Source: Fibrobacter sp. UWT2 (GTDB lineage Bacteria; Fibrobacterota; Fibrobacteria; Fibrobacterales; Fibrobacteraceae). Taken from it: a stretch of 64,000 nt of DNA. Both the position numbers and the translations under genes were made by a program. How positions within the stretch are numbered: position 1 is the stretch's first letter; each line of letters begins with the position of its first letter. Below are positions 1-10,933 of the stretch, piece after piece. The stretch is from the NCBI RefSeq assembly GCF_900142545.1, contig NZ_FRBF01000003.1:186001-250000 (forward strand), in the 5' to 3' direction. The notes under the pieces were generated by a model. It saw nothing but the letters and a program-made list of their open reading frames with translations. It had not been told where the DNA came from and made no database searches.

Positions 1-279
1 GCTTTTTCGGACTTGCCTTTTTGTGGAAGGCTTCTTTGTTTGCTGCTTCTTTGGCTGGGGCGTTTCGTCGGTGGTGCAATTTTCTAGGGCGTACACCTCG
101 GCCAGAATGCAGGCCTCTTGGGTATTGCCTTCTTCCAATAGGTCTAAAATTTCACGGGCCTCGTCGCTGTCAATGATTCCGTCGTCCCACCATTCAAAAA
201 CCTGAGCCTCGTTAAGGGTGGCGGCGTTGACCGCCAAAGCGAAGGCGGTTAAATAGAGCGTTAGTGCGAAAAACTTCAT
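1..279 (-). CDS. Secreted protein of unknown function, N-terminal part (cut by window edge)
   Basis: The frame reads leftward from an ATG at 279 and stays open for 93 codons to the window edge, so only the N-terminus is visible. The first ~19 residues (MKFFALTLYLTAFALAVNAA) form a typical signal peptide. After it comes a short acidic helical stretch (EWWDDGIIDSDEAREILDLL), two cysteines, and a Lys/Gln/Pro-rich tail. The product is probably exported. I do not recognise the family; the acidic helix looks like the N-terminal part of some Fibrobacter secreted helix-hairpin-helix proteins, but that is only a resemblance. It is divergent from rsmG with 85 bases between the starts. Confidence 0.6.
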   Translation of the reverse strand, partial: MKFFALTLYLTAFALAVNAATLNEAQVFEWWDDGIIDSDEAREILDLLEEGNTQEACILAEVYALENCTTDETPQPKKQQTKKPSTKRQVRKS

Positions 280-364
280 TTTTCAGGGGAGCCTCTATAC
301 TATATACGCCGTTTTGCACAAACCGGTTCATTTTTGCACCCTGAAAAGTTCTATTTTTGTTTTT

Positions 365-1150
365 ATGGCAAATAACTGGTCTAAAAAGCCCTTCTCGAAA
401 GGCCCCTCGAGGCAGCCTTCCCGCAACGCCTCTGCTGCTGGTCGCGACTTTGTGCCGCACCTCAAGGCTCCCCGCACCGACTTTCCGCTGTTCAACGGAA
501 AGCGTGTGACTCCGTCTTTGGCGGGCCTCGACAAGTTGCTGCATTACTATGGCGTGGAACTCCAGCCCGAAACGCTCAAGCAGATTTGGGAATTCCACCA
601 GTTGCTCCGTGCGAACAACGATGACCAGGATTTGACCCGCCTGAACGCTTTTGAAACGATGGTGGAACGTCATTACGCAGACTGCACGCTCATCAATGCG
701 TACGTGCCCAAGTGGCCTGCCCGCATGATTGACGTGGGTAGCGGCGCCGGATTTCCGGGCATTCCCCTCAAGATTGTGAACCCCTCCATTCGCCTCACCT
801 TATGCGAGCCCCGTCCGAATCGTATCAATTTCTTGAATATGGTTATCGAGAAAATGGGCCTCAAGGGGATCGACGTGTTCGGTCACAAGGTTACTAGCCG
901 CAGCATGACCATCCCGGTAGACGGAGTCATTAGCCGCGCTTTTGAATTGATGGAAAAGACGCTCCCGCGTATCGCCAATTCCCTGAAAGTGGGCGGCCGC
1001 GTATTCTTTATGAAGGGGCCCGCCGTAGCCGACGAACTCAAGACCTTCCATCCCGAAGATTTTGGCTACAAGTTCGTGGGCCAGCACTTCTATACGATTC
1101 CCAACAGCACGCAGGAACGCGCCCTGATTATTTTGGAACGCGTGGAGTAG
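365..1150 (+). CDS. rsmG: 16S rRNA (guanine-527-N7) methyltransferase RsmG
   Basis: RsmG (GidB) methylates N7 of G527 in 16S rRNA using S-adenosylmethionine. The 261-residue protein carries the SAM-binding motif I as DVGSGAGFPGIPLKI (about residues 120-134) in a Rossmann fold, followed by LTLCEPRPNRINFLNMV. It is slightly longer than the usual 205-240 residues because of a basic, Ser/Pro-rich N-terminus of about 50 residues. I chose ATG 365 rather than the in-frame TTG at 314 because a TAnnTTTG-type box (TATTTTTG, 352-359) ends 5 nt before this ATG and would leave little or no leader. No Shine-Dalgarno sequence is visible. The 3' end overlaps the convergent membrane-protein gene by 23 nt. Confidence 0.93.
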   Translation: MANNWSKKPFSKGPSRQPSRNASAAGRDFVPHLKAPRTDFPLFNGKRVTPSLAGLDKLLHYYGVELQPETLKQIWEFHQLLRANNDDQDLTRLNAFETMVERHYADCTLINAYVPKWPARMIDVGSGAGFPGIPLKIVNPSIRLTLCEPRPNRINFLNMVIEKMGLKGIDVFGHKVTSRSMTIPVDGVISRAFELMEKTLPRIANSLKVGGRVFFMKGPAVADELKTFHPEDFGYKFVGQHFYTIPNSTQERALIILERVE

Positions 1151-1640
1151 CCGCCTCTTTTGCAGTGTTTGCAGAAGTGTCTGCGGGGCATTTGGGAAGT
1201 TCCTTTGCCCAATAGCTCGTGTCGATGACAATGACTTTTTGCGTCGTCAGGTTGACAGAACCGGTGATTGACGTATGATAAACTGAATCGATTCTGGGAT
1301 CGTCAGTTTCGAGTTTGCGTAGCATTTCGGGCGTTTCGCTCCCGGTCAAGAATGGTCTGCAACCTCTGCGGATGTGCTTTTCGAAAATCAGGATGGAATT
1401 TCCATCGCGGTTGGTGGTGAGGGGCATCAGGTAATCGCGCTTTTCCCAGATCAGGTAGTTGTCGGGACAGTGGCCGACGACTTCGGCGACAATTTCTTTG
1501 ACGGTTTCTTTTTCGCTTTCGTTATCTTCGATGATCACGTAGGCGACAAAACCTCCTATGACGAATCCGACCAATCCCCAGAAGGCGTAGAACCATATGT
1601 TTGTCAGGGTTTGCTTGATAGCCGCGATGATGAATTTCAT
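1128..1640 (-). CDS. Single-pass membrane protein of unknown function
   Basis: A 170-residue protein with one strong N-terminal transmembrane segment (about residues 15-37, FYAFWGLVGFVIGGFVAYVI) followed by an acidic stretch and a soluble domain of about 125 residues, presumably periplasmic. No known family is recognised. The soluble part has three cysteines and ends in a Lys/Thr/Ala-rich tail. The start is supported by AGGAG about 9 nt upstream of ATG 1640. It converges on rsmG with a 23-nt overlap of the 3' ends and is divergent from the GH95 gene. Confidence 0.65.
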   Translation of the reverse strand: MKFIIAAIKQTLTNIWFYAFWGLVGFVIGGFVAYVIIEDNESEKETVKEIVAEVVGHCPDNYLIWEKRDYLMPLTTNRDGNSILIFEKHIRRGCRPFLTGSETPEMLRKLETDDPRIDSVYHTSITGSVNLTTQKVIVIDTSYWAKELPKCPADTSANTAKEAATPRVPK

Positions 1641-1740
1641 TGGTAGAACTCCTGTTTTTATTGATTTATCGACATTTTGAAGAAAATTGTCAAATCCTCG
1701 TGTTGATAAAAAATCAACACAAAGTGCCTTTTGGGGCGGT

Positions 1741-1768
1741 TTTTGGCCTGTTTTTGGGGCTAATTTTA
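1741..1768 (+). promoter_or_regulatory. Promoter region of the GH95 gene with shared CAZyme motif
   Basis: TTTTGGCC (1741-1748) is followed by TTTTGGGGC and the box TAATTTTA (1761-1768), a match to TAnnTTTA. The same arrangement precedes the GH43 gene at 4811-4837, and the core TTTTGGGGCTA precedes the GH10 gene on the minus strand at 21915-21925. A Shine-Dalgarno AGGAG follows just before ATG 1797. The promoter role is inferred from position and recurrence. Confidence 0.5.
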
Positions 1769-1796
1769 TAGTGGTTGGAAATTTTTAGGAGCTCTT

Positions 1797-4775
1797 ATGA
1801 AGACGCTGGGCTTAGTGTTTGGTACTTTGGCGTGTGCGGCGACGGTGTTTGCACCTGTGGCTTTCGCTGCCGAAAATCCCCTAAAATTGTGGTACAATAG
1901 CGATGCGGGTACCTCGTTTACCGACGCTTTGCCCATTGGCAACGGCTATATGGGCGGTATTGTTTATGGGGGTGTCGCAAAAGACATTATCGGCCTGAAC
2001 GAAAGTACCGTGTGGTCGGGTGGCCCGGGCGACAACAACAAGCAGGGGGCGGCGAGCCACTTGAAAGATGCCCGCGATGCCATGTTCCGTGGCGACTACC
2101 GCACGGCAGAATCCATCGTTTCTAATTATATGATTGGCCCGGGCCCGGCGAGCTTTCAGCCGGTGGGCGACCTGGTGATTACCACGTCGCATTCGGGCGC
2201 TACCAATTACCGCCGCGAACTGGACCTCAAGACGGCTATCGCCAAGACCACGTATACGGCGGGCGGCGTCAACTACACCCGCGAATATTTTGCAAGCTAC
2301 CCGGACCATGTGATTGTGGTGCGCCTCACGGCCGACAAGAACGGCTCGGTGAGTTTTGGTGCCACCATGACGACTCCGCACCGCAGCAACAGCATGTCGA
2401 ACAGCGGCAACACGCTCGTTTACGACGTGACGGTGAATTCCATCAAGTTCCAGAATCGCCTGAACGTGGTGGCTGACGGCGGCACGGTTTCGGTCGCGAA
2501 CGGCAAAATCAACGTGCAGGGCGCAAATTCTGCAATGCTCGTACTCACCACGGCCACGAACTTCAAGTCTTATAACGATGTCTCGGGCAACCCGGGCTCC
2601 ATCGCCACCGAAATCATGTCCAAGGTGGCCAAAAAGTCTTACGACGACTTGCTCTCCGCGCACCTCAAGGATTACCAGACTATTTTCAATCGCGTGTCGC
2701 TGAACCTGGGCGAACCCGACAAGAGCGCAGGCGACATTACCAGCACTCGCGTCAAGAATTTCAATTCCACGAACGACCCTTCTCTGGTGGAATTGCACTA
2801 TCAATTCGGCCGTTACTTGCTGATTTCTAGCTCGCGCAAGGGTGGCCAGCCCGCCAACTTGCAGGGCATTTGGAACAAGGATACGAACCCGGTTTGGGGC
2901 AGTAAGTACACCACGAACATTAACCTCGAAATGAACTACTGGCCGGTAGAGACGGCGAACCTCGGCGAATGCGTGTGGCCGCTCATTGACAAAATCAAGA
3001 GCATGGTGCCGCAGGGCGAAAAGACTGCCAAGGTGCACTGGGGCGTAGACGAAGGCTGGGTGGAACACCACAATACCGACCTCTGGAACCGTACCGCTCC
3101 GATCGATGGCGCGTGGGGCTTGTGGCCTACGGGCGCAGGCTGGCTAAGCACGCACTTGTGGGAACATTACCTGTTCAACCCGACCGACAAGGCCTACTTG
3201 CAAGACGTTTATTCGACCATGAAGGGGGCGGCGCTCTTCTTTGTGAATAGCCTTATCGAAGAGCCCGAAACCGGCAACAAGTACTTGGTCACGGCGCCGA
3301 GCGATTCTCCGGAAAACGATCACGGCGGCTACAATGTCTGCTTTGGCCCGACCATGGACAACCAGATTATTCGCGACGTGCTGAATTACACCATCGAGGC
3401 TTCCAAGATTCTGGGCGTCGACGAAGATGCCCGCGCCAAGATGGAAGCGGTGGTAAAACGCTTGCCGCCTACAAAGACGGGTAAGTACGGCCAGATTACG
3501 GAATGGCTGCAGGATTGGGATGACCCGAACAACAAGAACCGCCATATTTCGCACTTGTACGGCCTTTTCCCGAGCGCACAGATTACGCCCGAAGAAACTC
3601 CCGACTTGATCAAGGGCGCAGGCGTTACGCTCAAGCAGCGCGGCGACGATGCGACCGGATGGTCCTTGGCTTGGAAGATCAATTTCTGGGCGCGTATGCA
3701 CGATGGCGATCACGCTTACACGATGATTCGCATGCTGCTTACGCCGAACAAGACTTACAATAATTTGTTTGATTCCCATCCGCCGTTCCAGATTGACGGT
3801 AACTTCGGTGCGGTCTCGGGCGTGAACGAAATGCTCATGCAGAGCCACAACGGCCGAATCAACTTGCTGCCGGCACTGCCTTCGCAGTGGAAAGACGGTA
3901 GCATCAAGGGCATTCGCGCCCGCGGCGGTTTTGAAATCGATTCCATGGCCTGGAAGGGAGGCAAGCTCACTTATGTGGCCATCAAGTCCGATGTGGGCCA
4001 GACGCTCAACCTGGTGAATGGCTCTAACAAGTTTACGACCACCACGGTTCCGGGCAAGGTTTATGAATTCGATGGCAATCTCAAGCTCACGAACCAGCCG
4101 TTCGAGCCGGTGGTCATTCCGGGCAAGATCCAGGCCGAAAGCTACATCTCCATGGACGGCGTGCAGATAGAGCCCGACACCGATGGCGAGCCGAATCTCG
4201 GCTGGATTAACGACGGCGATTACAGCGAATACCTGGTAAAGGTTCCGGCTGCAGGTGCTTACAAGCTTACCGCCCGCGTGGCCTCTGGTGCCGAAGAAAA
4301 GTCGACCATTGCGGTGACCGATTCTACGGGCAAGGCGCTTGCGACGCTTACGGTGGACCCTGCAAAGACTGAAGGTTGGAACGACTGGTACGAAACTTCG
4401 ACCGCGATCGATTTGCCCAAGGGCGAACAGAAGCTCAAGTTCACTTATAACGGAAGCGACACGTACCTGATGAATGTCGACTGGTTCAGCTTCGATAGCG
4501 ATCCGACGGCGATTCCGACGGCGGTTCGTGTAGCAAATTCGCTCAGTGTTCATGCGGTGTCGATGGCCCGCGCCTCGGTGGCCCTGATGGTAAGTGCCGA
4601 CGGCGACTTTGAGGCCCGCCTGTACTCGGCAAATGGCAATTTGGTGGCAAAACGGCAGGGTAGCGGTAATTCTTTGGTGGAATTCGGCAAAAATGGCCGC
4701 CTGCTGCAAGGGACTTACATTGCGGTTGTCAAGAGCGGTAACCTGCAAAAAACGCTCAAAATCAAGGCATATTGA
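1797..4775 (+). CDS. GH95 alpha-L-fucosidase with CBM6 and C-terminal sorting-like domain
   Basis: Secreted 992-residue glycosidase expected to release alpha-1,2-linked L-fucose (or, in some GH95 members, L-galactose) from xyloglucan or related side chains. Order: signal peptide (1-24), GH95 N-terminal domain opening with LPIGNGYMGGIVYGG, catalytic (alpha/alpha)6 barrel, CBM6 (about 771-903, from IPGKIQAESY), and a C-terminal domain (about 905-992) shared with the neighbouring enzymes. The GH95 catalytic landmarks are visible: NxN in NINLEMNYWP (about 374), the glutamate in SDSPEN (about 505) and the aspartate in QIDGNFG (about 667). First of a run of hemicellulases with its own promoter-like motif (1741-1768) and terminator (4784-4816). 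The start has AGGAG upstream. Family assignment is firm; fucosidase versus galactosidase specificity is not settled. Confidence 0.92.
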   Translation: MKTLGLVFGTLACAATVFAPVAFAAENPLKLWYNSDAGTSFTDALPIGNGYMGGIVYGGVAKDIIGLNESTVWSGGPGDNNKQGAASHLKDARDAMFRGDYRTAESIVSNYMIGPGPASFQPVGDLVITTSHSGATNYRRELDLKTAIAKTTYTAGGVNYTREYFASYPDHVIVVRLTADKNGSVSFGATMTTPHRSNSMSNSGNTLVYDVTVNSIKFQNRLNVVADGGTVSVANGKINVQGANSAMLVLTTATNFKSYNDVSGNPGSIATEIMSKVAKKSYDDLLSAHLKDYQTIFNRVSLNLGEPDKSAGDITSTRVKNFNSTNDPSLVELHYQFGRYLLISSSRKGGQPANLQGIWNKDTNPVWGSKYTTNINLEMNYWPVETANLGECVWPLIDKIKSMVPQGEKTAKVHWGVDEGWVEHHNTDLWNRTAPIDGAWGLWPTGAGWLSTHLWEHYLFNPTDKAYLQDVYSTMKGAALFFVNSLIEEPETGNKYLVTAPSDSPENDHGGYNVCFGPTMDNQIIRDVLNYTIEASKILGVDEDARAKMEAVVKRLPPTKTGKYGQITEWLQDWDDPNNKNRHISHLYGLFPSAQITPEETPDLIKGAGVTLKQRGDDATGWSLAWKINFWARMHDGDHAYTMIRMLLTPNKTYNNLFDSHPPFQIDGNFGAVSGVNEMLMQSHNGRINLLPALPSQWKDGSIKGIRARGGFEIDSMAWKGGKLTYVAIKSDVGQTLNLVNGSNKFTTTTVPGKVYEFDGNLKLTNQPFEPVVIPGKIQAESYISMDGVQIEPDTDGEPNLGWINDGDYSEYLVKVPAAGAYKLTARVASGAEEKSTIAVTDSTGKALATLTVDPAKTEGWNDWYETSTAIDLPKGEQKLKFTYNGSDTYLMNVDWFSFDSDPTAIPTAVRVANSLSVHAVSMARASVALMVSADGDFEARLYSANGNLVAKRQGSGNSLVEFGKNGRLLQGTYIAVVKSGNLQKTLKIKAY

Positions 4776-4783
4776 TAACTTGT

Positions 4784-4816
4784 CCACGCGAAATGCCCTT
4801 TCGCGTGGAATTTTGG
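4784..4816 (+). terminator. Rho-independent terminator after the GH95 gene
   Basis: Ten-base-pair stem CCACGCGAAA/TTTCGCGTGG (4784-4793 with 4799-4808), short loop, then AATTTT. It directly precedes the promoter-like motif of the GH43 gene, so the two genes are probably separate transcription units. Confidence 0.8.
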
Positions 4817-4837
4817 CCTTTTTTGGGGCTAATTTTA
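4811..4837 (+). promoter_or_regulatory. Promoter region of the GH43 gene with shared CAZyme motif
   Basis: TTTTGGCC (4811-4818) followed by TTTTGGGGCTAATTTTA (4821-4837), nearly identical to the element in front of the GH95 gene. The TAATTTTA box fits TAnnTTTA. The ATG at 4888 lies about 50 nt downstream, preceded by a purine-rich AAAGGG. Confidence 0.5.
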
Positions 4838-4887
4838 GATGGGTGAGTAAAGAAAATCGCTCCTGTGGGGGCGTAAAGGGATGAAAT

Positions 4888-6951
4888 ATGATGTTTGCGA
4901 AGAGTATTAAGGCGGCTGTTGCCTTGGTTGGTTTCGGGCTCTGCACGCAGGCCATGGCCGAAAACCCGCTTATCCAGACATATTATTCTCCGGACCCGGC
5001 GCCTGTCGTGTTCGGCGATACGCTTTGCACCTATTCCGGCAACGACGAGGGCGGTAGCTTTTTTACGATGCACGGCTGGCGCGTATCGTGCACCACGGAT
5101 ATGGTGAACTGGACCGACATGAACACCCTCATTCTGGAAGCGGGTGACTTCAACGGTTCTGCCAAGAAAAACGGCGACTGGGCTTCTCAATGCATTCGCC
5201 GCAATGACAAGTACTATTATTACGTGACCGTGGAATCCACCCGCGGCGGCCGCGCCATTAACGTGGGTGTGTCCGACAAGAAGGAAGGCCCCTTCAAGGA
5301 TGCCCTGAACGGCAAACATTTGGCGGGCCCCAACTGGGACTACATCGACCCCACCGTATTTATTGACGACGATGGCCAGGCATGGCTTTACTGGGGTAAC
5401 CCCAAGCTTTATTACTGCCCCCTCAAGGAGAACATGATTGAATGCGCAAGCGAAATCAAGGTCTCCGACATGAGCACCTTTAACGGCAAGTATACCGAAG
5501 GCCCATGGATTCACAAGCGCGGAAAAAAATATTACATGATTTACGCCGCCGGTGGCATTCCCGAATCCATTGACTATTCCTGGAGTGATTCCCCGACGGG
5601 TCCCTGGACCTACAAGGGCGTCATTATGCCGAAAAGCGAACCGGGTGCCGCGTTCACCGTTCACTCCGGCATTGTCGACTTCAAGGGCCGCAGCTTCTTC
5701 TTCTATCACAACCAGAAGAACGTGAAGGGTGGCGGCTACAGCCGTTCTACCGCAATTGAAGAATTCACCTGGAATGCCGACGGTACCATTCCCACTATCC
5801 GCGCTACCAACAATGGCGTCGTGAAGCCCATCAAGAACCTTGACCCGTTCGTGCGCGTGGAAGCCGAGACCAAGTCTTGGGTTGGTGGCATGACTGTCAA
5901 TACGTCGGGCGGCTACACCATCATCGAACATGTGAAGGCTCAAAACGGTGCGGTTTACCTGACCAATATGGGTAACAGCTTCTACACCAAGGTGCGCTCT
6001 GTTGACATGGGCGACGGTGCCGACCGCATTATCGTTTGCACTAGGGGCAACGGCGGTAAGCTTGAACTCCATGCCGGCTCCGAAAACGGTGCGCTCCTTG
6101 CTACAATGAATATTCCGTCTAGTTCTGCCTGGCAAGAAAATTCGTTCGACTTGACTGATGCCGCAGGCGTCGATGACTTGTTCTTCGTGGTAAAGCAGGG
6201 CGGGTTCGATTTTGACTACTGGTACATGGAAAGCGAAAAGACCGCTGTGCCGCAGACTCCTTACAAGGAAGTGGCTGCAAAGATTCCGGGCAAGATCGAA
6301 GCCGAAAACTACGACGTGGGCGGCCACAATAAGGCCTTCTACGACAACGACCGCGAAAACCAGGGCAAGGCCTACCGCGAAGACGAAGTCGATGTGGTTG
6401 ACATTAGTGATTCCAAGTGCGGCGACGCCGCCTGTGCGGGCTATGCTATCGGTTACACGAACGATGGCGAATGGGTGGAGTACACCATCAATGTCACGGC
6501 GGATGCCAAGTACGACATTACGGCGAATGTGGCGACCGCCTTCGAAACTTCTGCAATGCAGCTGTTCATTGACGACAAGGAAATTACCGAATCGGTGGTG
6601 GCTCCGAAGGTCGACAGCGTATGGACTACGTACAAGGAAGTGGAAATCGGTTCCGCAGAGCTCAAGAAGGGCGAACATGTGCTCAAGCTCTTGATTACCG
6701 GCGGTTACTTGAATGTTGACTGGATTCAGTTTACCGATCCGAACGACACCACGACTTCTATTGCGAAGAACGTAAAGCTTGCCCCGCAGACAGCGTCTTA
6801 CAACGTGTTCGGCACCACCGGCAAGTTCCTCGGTCGCGTAGAATCCGGTGCGAACATGGCTGCAACCCTTAAGAATGCTGGGTTCGCAAGCGGTATGTAC
6901 ATCTTGCGTGCCGTGGGCCTGAACAAGACCCTCCGCGTGCAAGTCCGCTAG
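4888..6951 (+). CDS. GH43 glycosidase (xylosidase/arabinofuranosidase type) with CBM6 and C-terminal domain
   Basis: Secreted 687-residue enzyme of the GH43 five-bladed propeller family, which removes arabinofuranosyl or xylosyl units from hemicellulose. Signal peptide 1-24. The GH43 triad is visible: base Asp36 in SPDPAPV, pKa-modulating Asp154 in YIDPTVFIDDDG, and acid Glu204 in YTEGPWI. Residues about 305-455 form a beta-rich, CBM6-like module (VRVEAETKSW onward), and a clearer CBM6 follows (about 466-610, from IPGKIEAENYD). The last ~70 residues are the shared C-terminal domain. The start is ATG 4888 or the adjacent ATG 4891; AAAGGG lies just upstream. Arabinofuranosidase and xylosidase specificity cannot be separated by reading alone. 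Confidence 0.88.
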   Translation: MMFAKSIKAAVALVGFGLCTQAMAENPLIQTYYSPDPAPVVFGDTLCTYSGNDEGGSFFTMHGWRVSCTTDMVNWTDMNTLILEAGDFNGSAKKNGDWASQCIRRNDKYYYYVTVESTRGGRAINVGVSDKKEGPFKDALNGKHLAGPNWDYIDPTVFIDDDGQAWLYWGNPKLYYCPLKENMIECASEIKVSDMSTFNGKYTEGPWIHKRGKKYYMIYAAGGIPESIDYSWSDSPTGPWTYKGVIMPKSEPGAAFTVHSGIVDFKGRSFFFYHNQKNVKGGGYSRSTAIEEFTWNADGTIPTIRATNNGVVKPIKNLDPFVRVEAETKSWVGGMTVNTSGGYTIIEHVKAQNGAVYLTNMGNSFYTKVRSVDMGDGADRIIVCTRGNGGKLELHAGSENGALLATMNIPSSSAWQENSFDLTDAAGVDDLFFVVKQGGFDFDYWYMESEKTAVPQTPYKEVAAKIPGKIEAENYDVGGHNKAFYDNDRENQGKAYREDEVDVVDISDSKCGDAACAGYAIGYTNDGEWVEYTINVTADAKYDITANVATAFETSAMQLFIDDKEITESVVAPKVDSVWTTYKEVEIGSAELKKGEHVLKLLITGGYLNVDWIQFTDPNDTTTSIAKNVKLAPQTASYNVFGTTGKFLGRVESGANMAATLKNAGFASGMYILRAVGLNKTLRVQVR

Positions 6952-6954
6952 AAC

Positions 6955-6982
6955 GTCATTCCGAACTAGGTTCGGAATCAGC
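6955..6982. repeat. Dispersed palindromic repeat, GTCATNCCGAAC type
   Basis: GTCATTCCGAACTAGGTTCGGAATCAGC, an imperfect palindrome (CCGAAC/GTTCGG) just after the GH43 stop codon. Members of the same family occur at 15094-15144, 37206-37243 and 51985-52012. Confidence 0.7.
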
Positions 6983-7017
6983 TTTGCTCCGAAATAGGCG
7001 TTGACAACTTGTCAACG

Positions 7018-7046
7018 AGAACTCCCTAAAAGGGAGTTCTTTTTTG
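7018..7046 (+). terminator. Rho-independent terminator after the GH43 gene
   Basis: Stem AGAACTCCCT/AGGGAGTTCT (7018-7027 with 7031-7040), loop AAA, followed by a T-tract. It is preceded by the palindrome GTTGACAACTTGTCAAC (7000-7016). Confidence 0.85.
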
Positions 7047-7086
7047 TTGTATAAAAGATATTTTTCTTATTGGTGTGAATGATTAA

Positions 7087-10587
<3,501 letters not shown>

Positions 10588-10589
10588 TT

Positions 10590-10616
10590 GTCATCCCGGA
10601 CTTGATCCGGGACCCC
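10590..10616. repeat. Dispersed palindromic repeat, GTCATCCCGGAC type
   Basis: GTCATCCCGGACTTGATCCGGGACCC just after the GH2 stop codon, with complementary CCCGGA/TCCGGG arms. It belongs to the same general family as the GTCATNCCGAAC repeats in the window. Confidence 0.7.
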
Positions 10617-10639
10617 GAAACTCCACACCCCATGCAATG

Positions 10640-10667
10640 AACGCCCCGGAAATTTTCCGGGGCGTTT
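10640..10667 (+). terminator. Terminator after the GH2 gene
   Basis: Thirteen-base-pair GC-rich stem (AACGCCCCGGAAA with TTTCCGGGGCGTT) with almost no loop, followed by TTCCTTAT. Its symmetry may let it work in both directions. Confidence 0.75.
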
Positions 10668-10840
10668 CCTTATAATAAACAAAAACAAAATGTGGTTGAC
10701 CTTTTGGAGTTCTCAGAATGCATTGGAACTTATAGTAGTGCCGAGTTGAGTCGACAAGCAAAAGCTTGTCGTCGAAACGAAGGGCGACCAAAGAGTGGTA
10801 AACCTTTTGGAGCTTTCGTATGTCTTTGGTAGCGTATATA

Positions 10841-10872
10841 AAAGAAGTTCCTGCCGAGGCGGGAACTTCTTT
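10841..10872 (-). terminator. Terminator of the esterase gene
   Basis: Stem AAAGAAGTTCCTGCC/GGCGGGAACTTCTTT (14 of 15 pairs). Read on the minus strand, the stem ends in CTTCTTTTATATA, downstream of the esterase stop codon at 10934. Confidence 0.7.
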
Positions 10873-10933
10873 GGTTTGGTTGGTTTTTAGGAGGTATTCT
10901 TAGGAGTACTAAGATTCGTTTGTGAGAGAGAAC

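Larger units (their letters stand above)
10588..10933. other. Intergenic region between GH2 and esterase genes
   Basis: This 346-base stretch holds a dispersed repeat (10590-10616), the GH2 terminator (10640-10667), the esterase terminator on the minus strand (10841-10872), a small hairpin (GACAAGC/GCTTGTC near 10753-10770) and two copies of GTGGTNNACCTTTTGGAG (from 10692 and 10795), each followed by an ATG that opens only a very short frame. No convincing gene is present. Confidence 0.6.

Noticed and set aside
10817-10904. Short plus-strand frame after the second ACCTTTTGGAG repeat
   Set aside because: It reads straight through the esterase terminator hairpin and ends after fewer than 30 codons; no coding character.
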